Source: Streptomyces hygroscopicus (GTDB taxonomy: Bacteria; Actinomycetota; Actinomycetes; Streptomycetales; Streptomycetaceae). From it: DNA of 64,000 bases. Shown here piece by piece: positions 51,088 through 59,696 of the stretch. The notes below the pieces were generated by a model. It was given only the letters and a program-made list of their open reading frames with translations, had not been told where the DNA came from and ran no database searches. Within the stretch, counting starts at the first letter, position 1. Each line of letters starts with the position of its first letter. The stretch is from contig NZ_LBMW01000001.1 of the NCBI RefSeq assembly GCF_026168105.1, positions 1 through 64,000 of the forward strand. The letters run 5' to 3'. The position numbers were made by a program, and so were the translations under genes.

Positions 51088-52857
51088 CTAACCGGTGGTG
51101 GCTGTGAGCAGGCGGCTCCGCGTGACCAGAGCGGCGTAGTGGCCGCCGTTGGCGAGCAGTTCCCGATGGCTGCCCCGCTCGGTGATTCGGCCGTGATCGA
51201 GGACGATGATCTGGTCGGCGTTTCGGACCGTGGACAGCCGGTGGGCGATGGTGATGGTGGTGCGGTTCGCGGCCAGGGTGTCGAGGGCCTGCTGCACGGC
51301 GGCTTCGGTGCGTGTGTCCAGAGCGCTCGTGGCCTCGTCGAGAACGAGCACCGCGGGATTGCGCAGCATCGTGCGGGCGATGGCCAGGCGTTGCCTCTCG
51401 CCGCCGGAAAAGCGGTGCCCGCGTTCGCCGACGATGGTGTCGTAGCCGTCGGGCAAGCCGGCGATGAGGTCGTGGATCTGTGCGGCTTGTGCGGCGGCGA
51501 CCACTTCCGCGGGCGTGGCGTCGGGCTTGGCGAAGCGCAAGTTGTCGGAGATCGTCGTGTGGAACAGATGGGTGTCCTGGGAGACCACCCCGATGATGTC
51601 TGCCAGTGTGTCGGAGGACAGACCACGGATATCGACGCCGTCGATGGTCACACGCCCGGCGCTGACATCGTAAAGGCGCGAGATCAGGTACCCCAGGGTG
51701 GTCTTGCCGGCCCCGGTGGGGCCGACCACCGCGAGATGGCCGCCAGCGGGCAGGTCGATGGTGATGTCATGCAGGATACGTTCACCGCCGTAAGAGAAGT
51801 CGACGTGTTCGAAACTGACATGTCCAAGAGGTGCCGACAGCGGGATCGGCCGGGCGGGTTCCGGAACATCGACAGGCAGATCCAGGTATTCGAAGACCCG
51901 CTCGAAGAGGGCCAGCGAACTTTGCCATGCGATACCGACCTGGAGAAGCTGTACGGAAGGGCTGAACAGTCCTTGCTGAAGGGTCGTGAAGGCGATCAGC
52001 GTGCCAATGGAGACGACCGGCCGACCATGGTCGGCGGTGAGACCGGCTCCCCAGTAGATGAGGACCGGCATGGCCGCCATGATGACCTGGATGCTTGACT
52101 GCCGCCATCGTCCCGCCATCGACGCGCGGATGGTCAGACTCGTCAGTTCCCTTGACTGCCTGGCGAATTCGCTGGTGAGCACTGCGGAACGGCCCATCAC
52201 CCGGCCCAGCAGGAAGCCGTTGACCGACAGCGATTCCTCGACGAGTGTGGACATCAAGGCGAGTTGCTGCTGCCTCTCCTGGGTTATCGACCGGCGCTCC
52301 TCGCCGACCCGTCGGCTGATCAGGACGAAGATCGGCAGTATCAGCACGGACATGATGGTCAGTTTCCAGTCCAGTGCGATCATGGCCGCCAGGCTGCCGA
52401 AAACGGTGGTCGTACTGGCCACGATGGTGGTGGCCACATTGGTGACCGTGCTGCTCATGCCGCCGATGTCGTTGGCGATGCGGGACTGCACCTCACCGGT
52501 GCGGGTCTTGGCGAAGAATGCCAACGACATACGCTGAAGATGCCCGTAGACGGCATTGCGCAGGTCGTTCATCACGTCCTGGCCCACAGTCATCGAAAGG
52601 TAGGACTGCAGTACGCCGACGGCAGTGCTGCTGACGGTCAGCAGCACCATGCCGCCGACCAACAGGGTCAGCAGCCCGGTCCGCGATCGGGGCAGCGCGA
52701 AGTCCAGGATCTCCCGCAGCAGGAACGGCGGCACCAGCGCGGACAGCGCGGACACCACGATCAGCCCGAGCACCACCGCCAACCTGACACGATACGGCGC
52801 GAACAGCTTCAGGACACGTCGCAGCGAGACGCCCGGCGGCTTCTTCGACTTCTCCAT
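51088..52857 (-). CDS. ABC exporter (fused permease/ATPase, MsbA/LanT-like)
   Basis: A 589-aa half-transporter. Six transmembrane helices at about residues 20-320 (RLAVVLGLIVVSALSALVPP; MIALDWKLTIMSVLILPIFV) precede an ATPase with Walker A GPTGAGKTT (379-387), Q-loop VVSQDTHLF, signature FSGGERQRLAIAR and Walker B VLVLDEATSALD. It has no N-terminal C39 peptidase domain, so it would not itself cut a double-glycine leader. GGAGATCTCCGCC precedes the ATG. It lies between the oxygenase gene (80 bp) and peptide B (52 bp), and probably exports the modified peptides. Confidence 0.92.
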   Translation of the reverse strand: MEKSKKPPGVSLRRVLKLFAPYRVRLAVVLGLIVVSALSALVPPFLLREILDFALPRSRTGLLTLLVGGMVLLTVSSTAVGVLQSYLSMTVGQDVMNDLRNAVYGHLQRMSLAFFAKTRTGEVQSRIANDIGGMSSTVTNVATTIVASTTTVFGSLAAMIALDWKLTIMSVLILPIFVLISRRVGEERRSITQERQQQLALMSTLVEESLSVNGFLLGRVMGRSAVLTSEFARQSRELTSLTIRASMAGRWRQSSIQVIMAAMPVLIYWGAGLTADHGRPVVSIGTLIAFTTLQQGLFSPSVQLLQVGIAWQSSLALFERVFEYLDLPVDVPEPARPIPLSAPLGHVSFEHVDFSYGGERILHDITIDLPAGGHLAVVGPTGAGKTTLGYLISRLYDVSAGRVTIDGVDIRGLSSDTLADIIGVVSQDTHLFHTTISDNLRFAKPDATPAEVVAAAQAAQIHDLIAGLPDGYDTIVGERGHRFSGGERQRLAIARTMLRNPAVLVLDEATSALDTRTEAAVQQALDTLAANRTTITIAHRLSTVRNADQIIVLDHGRITERGSHRELLANGGHYAALVTRSRLLTATTG

Positions 52858-52937
52858 GGCGGAGATCTCCCGATGGCTCGGTCGGCATGGTGGTTGTGTC
52901 CGCCGCTTCGGCCGGCCGGCACAACCACCGCGACGAT

Positions 52938-54164
52938 CTAGACGAAAGTGAGAAACCCCTCACGGAGCAGAGTCCGGATGAGCACCAGCCGGCCCGGTTC
53001 GTCCAGATCTCCCGGCACGTCGTTGGCCGTGAACACGTCGGCTGTACCGGTCGCGTGCCGCACTTCGTCAGCCACCGGGACGGGGAACCGCACCGACTTG
53101 TTGTGGAAGTCCAGCTCGACCGCGTCATCGGTGACCGTCAGGTTCCAGCGCAGTCCCGGCCTGCGGCGGACGCGGGTGTCGATCCACAAGGTGGCAAGCC
53201 TGTCCAGGTCGGTCAGGTGGCCGCGCAGCGTCGGCGATCCGATCGACGCCGTCCGCTTGACGTTCTCGGCAACCGCGGCAGACGGCGACAGCCGCGTCCG
53301 CAGGACGTCGAGCAGTTCGACGAAGGTCCCCTCGACCTGGTGCCTCAGGTGCACATCGTGGGCGAAGCCAATCGGTAGCCCCTGACGGAACCGCACCTCC
53401 TCGGTGAAGAGTTGGCGCATCGCGTCGGTGAACACATCGGACCACAACACCGGGTGGACACCGATCGTGATGTGCACCGAGGCACGGTCCTGCGCCGTGG
53501 CCCAATGGACGGTTCCCCTCGGCAGGTACAGCACGTCCCCTGACCGCAGGTCGAACGCCTGCTCCGGGTCCGGCTCCGGCTGCGACTTGTCGTACGGCTG
53601 TCCGCGCAGCGGCAACGCGTGGGGCTGGCTCGCCAGTCGCCAGTGCTTCGTCCCGTGCACCTGGGCGACAAACACATCGTGTGTGTCGTAGTGGGGCGCG
53701 AAGCCCTGTGCTCCTGCGGGAGTGAGATAGACGTTCATCTGGAGTCTCGCGCTCATTTCGGCGCCCAACGACCCGGCCAGCCGCCGCAATGGCTCCCACC
53801 GCTGGTCAAGGCTGTTGAGCACGATGGTCGAACCGCTCCGGTAGCGCTCGAACAACGCCTCCAGCGCATTGGTGAGCCCATTGCGCGCGGAGGTCGCCAG
53901 CTGTGAAACCGGGGTCTCCTTGCCGTTCACCACCACCCGGATGCCGTCGAGGTGCACTCCGGCCAAGGACAACACCTTGTCGACGTCATCCAAGGTGAGC
54001 AAGTCGGCGTAGTAACTGGGGGCTTCGCGCCGTACGAGCAGGGGCCGCTGCTCCCAGTAGTCCCGCCGAAATGTCGCGAGGTCCATCGGATGGATGAGCT
54101 GGGAAAGACCGGGGAGAGGCTGCGCGGTCCGCGCAGCCTCTCCCCGATCCGTAAGAAGCGCCAT
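52938..54164 (-). CDS. JmjC/cupin-like 2-oxoglutarate oxygenase (ROXA/YcfD type)
   Basis: A 408-aa cytoplasmic Fe(II)/2-oxoglutarate oxygenase. QMNVYLTPAGAQGFAPHYDT holds the H-x-D metal pair (His158, Asp160); HDVFVAQVHGTKHWRLASQP follows as in ribosomal oxygenases; LYLPRGTVHWATA supplies the third ligand (His220). The C-terminal 150 residues form the dimerisation and winged-helix region seen in ROXA/NO66-type enzymes. These hydroxylate Arg, His, Asp or Asn side chains in proteins. Here the two Asp/Asn/Arg-rich peptides in the same operon are the obvious substrates. Start at 54164; the Met at residue 27 is an alternative. Confidence 0.88.
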   Translation of the reverse strand: MALLTDRGEAARTAQPLPGLSQLIHPMDLATFRRDYWEQRPLLVRREAPSYYADLLTLDDVDKVLSLAGVHLDGIRVVVNGKETPVSQLATSARNGLTNALEALFERYRSGSTIVLNSLDQRWEPLRRLAGSLGAEMSARLQMNVYLTPAGAQGFAPHYDTHDVFVAQVHGTKHWRLASQPHALPLRGQPYDKSQPEPDPEQAFDLRSGDVLYLPRGTVHWATAQDRASVHITIGVHPVLWSDVFTDAMRQLFTEEVRFRQGLPIGFAHDVHLRHQVEGTFVELLDVLRTRLSPSAAVAENVKRTASIGSPTLRGHLTDLDRLATLWIDTRVRRRPGLRWNLTVTDDAVELDFHNKSVRFPVPVADEVRHATGTADVFTANDVPGDLDEPGRLVLIRTLLREGFLTFV

Positions 54165-54253
54165 ATTCCGAGTCTCCCTACGGAACAGAGATACTGAATT
54201 TCTTCGACGGCGGCTCCGGGCCCGAGCCCGACTCGAACCCGGGCCGTTGTCTC

Positions 54254-54415
54254 TCAGTAGCCGTCGTAGTTGTCGTTGTCGTCGTCCGAGTAGAAGAAGT
54301 CGTCATTGTCGGCGCCGAGCGGCTTGACAGTTCCCGCAGCGCCAGCACCGAAGCTCCACGGAACTCCTGACTGACGAACAACCGTGATGTCGTTCTCGTC
54401 CAGTGACTTGGCCAT
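54254..54415 (-). CDS. RiPP-like precursor peptide A
   Basis: A 53-aa peptide: MAKSLDENDITVVRQSG, then a Gly/Ala-rich hinge (SFGAGAAGTVKPLG) and an acidic, aromatic tail with Asp-Asn pairs (DNDDFFYSDDDNDNYDGY). Ribosome site GGGGG 5 bp before the ATG at 54415. It is the first gene of the four-gene minus-strand unit peptide A, JmjC oxygenase, ABC exporter, peptide B, 90 bp before the oxygenase. The leader matches peptide B at 12 of 17 positions. The core is a good target for hydroxylation of Asp/Asn or Tyr. Confidence 0.82.
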   Translation of the reverse strand: MAKSLDENDITVVRQSGVPWSFGAGAAGTVKPLGADNDDFFYSDDDNDNYDGY

Positions 54416-54699
54416 GCTTACCCCCTTCCCAATGCCGAGGATGGTGCGCCGGTCATGTGCCGCGGCGATGTGCTGCGCCGTGCGGCTGGTCCGTCGGCAA
54501 TCACCCGTACGCCTCTGCGACGCGAGGCCGAACGGTCCGCCGACACGACCTGTTCTACTGCGACGTGGCTGTCCGGTGTCGGTGGCTGGACACCGGACAA
54601 CAAGGTCCGGACAACGGGTACGGCGCGCATCGGCCAAGGGCGCCCGGTGCCCAACTGCGCGGCCGTCTCGTTGTCCAGCCAGGGCTGGGACACGTTAAA

Positions 54700-55142
54700 G
54701 CAGCGCAGAAGGTGCCGTTCGACCCCATGCCGCGCAAGCGTCGCAAGACGGCCAGGCCATTCCGCTGCTGTCGCGTTACGATCCCCACGAGCGCCAAGCC
54801 AGCTCGGCGGTGCCGTTCGTCTTCCAACGCAAGATTGGGACGAACCAAGAGGTCATCTCCCCGGCCACCGTTGTGAACATGCTGCGGCGGCGACGCTGCG
54901 AGGAACTCGCCGGACGCCATCCCGGCGTCCGTACAAAAATGCTTCCCCGGCTCGACGAGATCGAGGACGGTCTGTTGGGCTGCCGCGCCCGCGCCGAACA
55001 CGAGGCATGGCTCGGTGAGGTCGAGGGCATCGACCTCACCCTCACCTTCCTCCGGCAGAAACGCGAGGAGACCGAGCGCCTGGGCCGCATCGCGCCGGTC
55101 GACCTCGGCATTCCCCGTCATCACGGCACCGCGATGACCTGA
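54700..55142 (+). pseudogene. Tyrosine integrase with catalytic domain deleted (tail copy 1)
   Basis: Parts of a Streptomyces integrase follow one another: IPLLSRYDPHERQASSAVPF, VFQRKIGTNQEVISPATVVN, RCEELAGRHPGV, then directly KMLPRLDEIEDGLLGCRARA and EAWLGEVEGIDLTLTFLRQK to VDLGIPRHHG. The catalytic Arg/His/Tyr block, normally between these, is gone, and there are two frameshifts. The C-terminal tail is intact to the stop at 55142. Confidence 0.85.
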
Positions 55143-55290
55143 GTGCCCGTGGGATCGTTCCCAGCACTCGGCGAGATCGAGGGTATCGACCTCACCCTGA
55201 CCTTTCTGCGCGACAAGCGTGCCGAGGCGCACCGCATTCAACAGCGAGAGCCGACCCACCTCGGCCTACAGCCGTCGGCCCCCGGAACGG
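55143..55290 (+). pseudogene. Integrase C-terminal tail, copy 2
   Basis: Immediately after copy 1 a second tail reads ALGEIEGIDLTLTFLRDKRA then EAHRIQQREPTHLGL. It repeats the EVEGIDLTLTFLRQKR block of copy 1 with divergence, so it is a separate insertion relic, not a recent duplication. Confidence 0.75.
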
Positions 55291-55487
55291 ATCATGACAC
55301 CAACACCAGCGGGACCTTCGCCGACGTCAATCTGGAGACGCGCCGCCCCGACCGGGCGGTACCGCCGCGGTCGGGGCGGTTGTGCATCTGCTGGCCACCG
55401 GCATCGAGGAAGGCCGGGACCTGTCCTCGATGAGCGGCGTCCTGGCCGACAGTTCCTATCGTCTGCTGCCGGCCTGACGGCCCGGCC

Positions 55488-56216
55488 TCACTTCAGGTGC
55501 CTGGCGAAAAACCGGTTCCCGTCGTCCCCCTCGAACTGTGGGACGCCGGTGTGCCCGCCCATATTGGCGTGCAGCGTCTTCTCCTTGGCGCCGAAGGCGT
55601 CGAACAGGTCCAGGGCCAGCTGCCGGTCATTTCCTTCGTCGTCCCACTGCAGCAGGACCTGCAGCGGAATGGTGATCTGCCGGGCCTCCTCGAACAGGGT
55701 GCGGGGCACGAAACTCCCGGCGAACAGAAGGGCGGCCGAGATGCGCGGCTCGACCACCGCCAGCCGGATGCCGATGGCGATCACCCCTCCGGCGTACCCG
55801 ACGGGGCCGCCGATCTCGGGCAGCGAAAGGAGGGCGTCCAGGGCGGCCCGCCATTCCGGGACCGCCTTTTCGACCAGTGGGAGGACGAGCCGGTCGACGA
55901 TCTCGTCGACCGGCTCGCCGGCCTCCAGCGCCCGGCGCAGGTCGGCGCGGGCCTCCTCGGCGGCGGCGGAACGGGGCCGGTCACCGCTCCCGGGGAGCTC
56001 GATGGTGGCCGCGGCGAAGCCCTCCGCCGCGGAGTGCCGGGCCCGGGCCACCAGCCGGGGGTACATCTTGTGCAGTCCGCCGGGGTGGCCGAGCAGGATC
56101 AGCGGGGCCGGTGCGGATGCGGATCCGGGCGTCCACAGGATGCCGGGGATCTCGCCGAGGGTGAATTCGCGCTCGAGGACACCGTCGTCGAGGCGCTGTT
56201 CAGAAGTGAATCGCAT
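55488..56216 (-). CDS. Alpha/beta-hydrolase (dienelactone-hydrolase-like) with altered nucleophile elbow
   Basis: A 242-aa alpha/beta-hydrolase. ILWTPGSASAPAPLILLGHP supplies the oxyanion H-G/P strand; the elbow reads GPVGYAGGVIAIG, i.e. G-Y-A-G-G, where G-x-S-x-G is normal. Later LQVLLQWDDEGNDRQLALDL gives a candidate acid Asp, and LHANMGGHTGVPQFEGDD the candidate His. As written the Ser nucleophile is Ala, so it may be inactive or have another role. ATG 56216 fits the family start. It sits between integrase remnants as cargo. Confidence 0.8.
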   Translation of the reverse strand: MRFTSEQRLDDGVLEREFTLGEIPGILWTPGSASAPAPLILLGHPGGLHKMYPRLVARARHSAAEGFAAATIELPGSGDRPRSAAAEEARADLRRALEAGEPVDEIVDRLVLPLVEKAVPEWRAALDALLSLPEIGGPVGYAGGVIAIGIRLAVVEPRISAALLFAGSFVPRTLFEEARQITIPLQVLLQWDDEGNDRQLALDLFDAFGAKEKTLHANMGGHTGVPQFEGDDGNRFFARHLK

Positions 56217-56489
56217 GGTCGTGCCTTTCGGGAGGGCTCTAGAACGGCGCTCCCGGACGACCTATCGCCCGACCGTGACCCCGGAGGAGAGCACCCATGT
56301 CGATACGTTCACGGGTACCACCTCCTCGTTCTCTCGCACGGCCTCCGGAAAAGTAGCAGTGGTCGCCGTGGTCCGCCAACAGGTTTTTGCGGAAGCTCCT
56401 TGGCCCGCCGGGAAAGCGGTCACGCTCAGCCAGCAGGATCCAACGGACTCACAGCCGCTCGCTTGACAAGTGCAGAGAAGGTTCCTGCA

Positions 56490-57078
56490 GGTAGTGGGCG
56501 TTGCTTGGGACCGAGCGAGCCGGGCGGAGGCCAGGGACTTCAGCCGCTGGATCAAGCTGACGGTCAAGCCAAGGCGAGCGAAGACTTCGACTCGGCGGTC
56601 GGTACAGCCGGCCGACGCCCCGAATCCTGTGACGGGGAAGCCGTCAGGCGGGCCCGGCTACGCCGCCGGAGTCCGTGCCTCGGAGCTGATCGGCATCCGG
56701 CAGCGCGATGTCGACCCCGGGCAGCAGTTGATCAGTGTGGTGCGCGAGGTGCGTCCATGAGCACGCCGGTGTCAGACGTTCACTCCTGCGACCAGATCCG
56801 GACCAACGGGCGCGGTTCGTCGACAGCCGCGACAACCTCGTCGACCGCATCGCCGAGGCCCAACGGGAAGGCTGGCTCGGCGAAGCCGAAGAACTCCAGG
56901 TCAGTCTCGCGGGCGCGGAACACAAGCTCGCCCAGCTCGACAAGATGGCCCGTCGAGCCGGCGGCGTCCACCTTGGCATCCCCGAGTTCCGCGACATCGC
57001 CAGCCGCACCGCGGAGCACCTGGGCGCCCGCCGATCCCCTCCGACCTCAAGTAGGGCCCTGTCACCGGCACCTGACAG
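56490..57078 (+). pseudogene. Tyrosine integrase with two deletions (tail copy 3)
   Basis: N-terminal SAM-like part (VAWDRASRAEARDFSRWIKL; TRRSVQPADAPNPVTGKPS), joined directly to GVRASELIGIRQRDVDPGQQ (core with the first catalytic Arg region), then joined to CVHEHAGVRRSLLRPDPDQR, EAQREGWLGEAEELQVSLAG and VHLGIPEFRDIASRT. The region with His-x-x-Arg and Tyr is missing. Its tail overlaps the start of the DUF6461 gene. Confidence 0.85.
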
Positions 57079-57089
57079 CATGACCGCTC

Positions 57090-57791
57090 ATGAATGCTGA
57101 ACCGTCAGATCACTCCTGGCTCCGAGACTTCCACGGAGGCTTCCTGCTCGAGGGATACACCCTGACGCTCGTGCGTGGACTCTCGCCGCAAAGGTTCCTC
57201 GACCGCCTCGGCGCAGACCCGCAGGGAGACGTCGCCGACTTCGATGCGTTCGTTGCCCGAGACCGCGACTTCCAGGATGATCAGGATGAATGGGGCGACT
57301 ACATGTTCGTCGGCGCCACCCTCGTCCAGGGCAAAAACGCCGACTGGGTCCTGGCCTTGGAGATCAACGGCGGCATCGAGATCCGGACCGACGCCATGAT
57401 GCGCGCCACCCTCGGCACCAGGGGCGTCTCGCATTTCCGCAGCCCTAACGCCATGAGCCTGTTCTCCTGGTGGGAGGACGGCGAGCTGCGCACCCGGTTC
57501 GAAGGCCCACTCCACCGCGACGGCAGCACCCCCGACGAGCTCGTCGACCTCATGCACCAAGTGGGGTTCGACTTCGAGGACGGCAGCTGCGATCTTGAGG
57601 ACTACATCGCACTTGCCGAAGAGCTCACCGGAGTCCAGGTGACCCCGGACATGCTGGAAAACAGCACCTACTCCACCGGCATCGTCGAGATTCCCACGGA
57701 CGACTGGACGAGTGTCGTCATCGACGTCACCGATGCCCACGGCACGCGCGCCTACGTCGAACTCCCCAATCCCACCTGCGAACAGCACTAA
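57090..57791 (+). CDS. DUF6461-family protein
   Basis: A 233-aa cytoplasmic acidic protein of the DUF6461 type: FLLEGYTLTLVRGLSPQRFL with DRLGAD, the family's opening, then WVLALEINGGIEIRTDAMMR and FSWWEDGELRTRFEGPLHRD. Function unknown; genes of this type are scattered singly in Streptomyces islands, often beside regulators or toxins. The ATG at 57090 overlaps the integrase-tail stop (57098-57100). It is flanked on both sides by integrase tails. Confidence 0.8.
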   Translation: MNAEPSDHSWLRDFHGGFLLEGYTLTLVRGLSPQRFLDRLGADPQGDVADFDAFVARDRDFQDDQDEWGDYMFVGATLVQGKNADWVLALEINGGIEIRTDAMMRATLGTRGVSHFRSPNAMSLFSWWEDGELRTRFEGPLHRDGSTPDELVDLMHQVGFDFEDGSCDLEDYIALAEELTGVQVTPDMLENSTYSTGIVEIPTDDWTSVVIDVTDAHGTRAYVELPNPTCEQH

Positions 57792-57799
57792 CAAGCGCA

Positions 57800-58090
57800 G
57801 GACCCTGCGTTGGTTCAGAGACGCCTGCGTCCGCTGTTCCATGCTGCGACCCGACCCCGCCCAAAGGCCCCGCCTCGTCGAGATCGTCGACAACCTCAGC
57901 ACGCATCGTGGAAGCCCAACGCGAGGGCTGACTCGGCGAAGTCGAAGGACCTCCAAGTCAGCCTCGCCGGCGCCGAAGTCAAACTTGCCCAGATCGACCA
58001 GCGGTCCACCATCGCCCTCGGCATGCCCGAGCTCAGCCGAGTCACCGGACGCACCGTCACCACCAGCCGAAACCCCAGAGACTTCCATGG
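57800..58090 (+). pseudogene. Integrase C-terminal tail, copy 4
   Basis: RDACVRCSMLRPDPAQRPRL and VEIVDNLST, then after a frameshift KDLQVSLAGAEVKLAQIDQR and LGMPELSRVTGRTVT. This is the same tail as copy 3 (SLLRPDPDQR...LQVSLAGAEHKLAQLDK). It starts 10 bp after the DUF6461 stop. Confidence 0.85.
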
Positions 58091-58133
58091 AAGTGATCAG
58101 CGACGACGACCAGTACTCGTGGAGACTGTTGAA

Positions 58134-58247
58134 ATGGCGTCTGCAATCTTCGGCTTCGTGGGAGTCCTACTCGGTTCCCTGACCACGTCCGTCTTGACGA
58201 TCTACAAGGAGGCAGCCGCTCGGTCCGTCGCCCGAACCTGCGGGTGA
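58134..58247 (+). pseudogene. N-terminal fragment of a small membrane protein
   Basis: ATG 58134 opens MASAIFGFVGVLLGSLTTSV then LTIYKE, a transmembrane start seen in Streptomyces hypothetical membrane proteins. After about 26 residues it meets the ISL3 remnant, and the native C-terminus is lost. Confidence 0.5.
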
Positions 58248-58550
58248 GACCGGGTACTTGCTCGGCGAAGGTCATGCGCCCAGCAGGATTCCTCCTCGCA
58301 GACGAACCTCCGCACCCGCAACGAACCCACGTCGAACTTGCCCGCCGTCGGCAAGTCACGAGGAAATCGCAGGCAGGAGCCGTGTGTTCGCCTCGACCAG
58401 CACCCGCGCGCCGGACAGGCCGCCCGTCCTGCGGTCGTACGGCCTCGACCCGGACGACCGTGTCGATCACCTCGACCGATTCCACCAACACGCCCTCGAC
58501 CGAGGAAAACAGCAGCTCGTTCAACTGCGGCAGCACTTCGTTCACGGCGA
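58205..58550 (-). pseudogene. ISL3-family transposase, N-terminal fragment
   Basis: LPQLNELLFSSVEGVLVESV and EVIDTVVRVEA, then with frame changes the zinc region, LRVRRFVCEEESC and MTFAEQVPGLTRRFGRRTE. It is the first third of an ISL3 transposase, cut where the membrane-protein fragment begins. Confidence 0.85.
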
Positions 58551-58707
58551 AGGACTGTCGACCACACCACCATCCAGCCAGGCGATTTTCGGGCGAACTC
58601 TAGTGGTTGCAGGCGGTCGGTGCGCGCCCGGCTGGCTGGCCGCGCATGAACCTGGTCCACCATTCAGGTCCCCTTGGAATGGATCATCTAGGGAACCGGG
58701 AGGCGCT

Positions 58708-59556
58708 CTACCGGCGGACCGCCGAGATCAGTCCGCCGGGCCGCTCCTCGCGCTCCGGCGGGGTGCTGATCGGGCGGCCGTAGGCGGCAGCGCGCTCACG
58801 CAGGGTGTGGCTGCCGGCCTCCCAGCCGTGCCCGGCCAGCCAGCCCACCGGGTCGTCGGGCATCTCCGAGACCCACATGGACGCCGCCGATCCCGGCACG
58901 GCGTCCGCGCCGAAGCGCTCGATCACGCCGCGCGAGCCCAACGTCAGCCCCATCCAACTGCCTGCCGCCGACTGCGCGCCGATCCGGGCCAGCAGCAGCT
59001 CCACCGCGTCCTCGGGCAGATAGATCAGCAGTCCTTCGGCGATCCACACGGTCGGCACGGCCGGGTCGTGCCCTGCGGCGGTCAGCGCGCCTGGCCAGTC
59101 CTCACGCAGATCCACCGCGACGGTGATCCGCTCGCAGCGTGCGACGGCCCGCTCCTGGCGCAGCACCGAAGCCTTGAAGTCCAGTGGCGCGGCGGTGTCG
59201 ACCTCGAACAGCCGGGTGCCCTCGGGCCAGTCCATCCGGAAGGCCCGGCTGTCCATGCCGGCGCCGAGCAGCACGACCTGCCGGACCCCGGACGCGGAGG
59301 CCTGCTGCAACAGGTCGTCGAGGAACTTCGTCCTGATGACGATGGAGAACGACACGGCCAGCCGGCGGCGTCGCGCGGCCTCGTCATCGGGCGGCGGCGA
59401 GGAGGGCCACAGGCCGTCGGCGGTGGCGAAGGCCCGTGCCAGTGGGTCGCGGAACAGTGCCTTCTCCCGCTCGGTCTCCAGCGCCCTCACCCTGGCCACC
59501 CCCACCGCCGTGGCCCACACTCCCGACGGCTGCACCCGCTCCTGCTCATCAGTCAC
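58708..59556 (-). CDS. SAM-dependent methyltransferase (TIGR00027 / leucine carboxyl-type)
   Basis: A 282-aa methyltransferase of the PPM/LCMT-like actinobacterial group. The N-terminus VWATAVGVARVRALETERE leads to a SAM loop RQVVLLGAGMDSRAFRMDW; FEVDTAAPLDFKASVLR is the acidic ribose-binding strand; PTVWIAEGLLIYLPEDAVEL is the family's W-x-x-E-G-L-L-x-Y-L motif. Members O-methylate carboxyl or hydroxyl groups of small molecules or polyketides. ATG 59556 fits the family length. Monocistronic by position; substrate unknown. Confidence 0.92.
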   Translation of the reverse strand: MTDEQERVQPSGVWATAVGVARVRALETEREKALFRDPLARAFATADGLWPSSPPPDDEAARRRRLAVSFSIVIRTKFLDDLLQQASASGVRQVVLLGAGMDSRAFRMDWPEGTRLFEVDTAAPLDFKASVLRQERAVARCERITVAVDLREDWPGALTAAGHDPAVPTVWIAEGLLIYLPEDAVELLLARIGAQSAAGSWMGLTLGSRGVIERFGADAVPGSAASMWVSEMPDDPVGWLAGHGWEAGSHTLRERAAAYGRPISTPPEREERPGGLISAVRR

Positions 59557-59696
59557 CGCGCCAGCCTAGGTGATCAATTACAAGGGGCCTGATGAGGGGA
59601 GCCAGCTTCATTCGCGACCAGCCAGTCATGCGCGCACTGACCGCCTACGACCACTAAAACCACCATTACTGACCTTGAATGCGTGATGTCGTCATG

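Noticed and set aside
54555..55259. Minus ORF of 234 aa upstream of peptide A, considered as a cluster regulator
   Set aside because: It is antisense to the integrase remnants and has no HTH motif.
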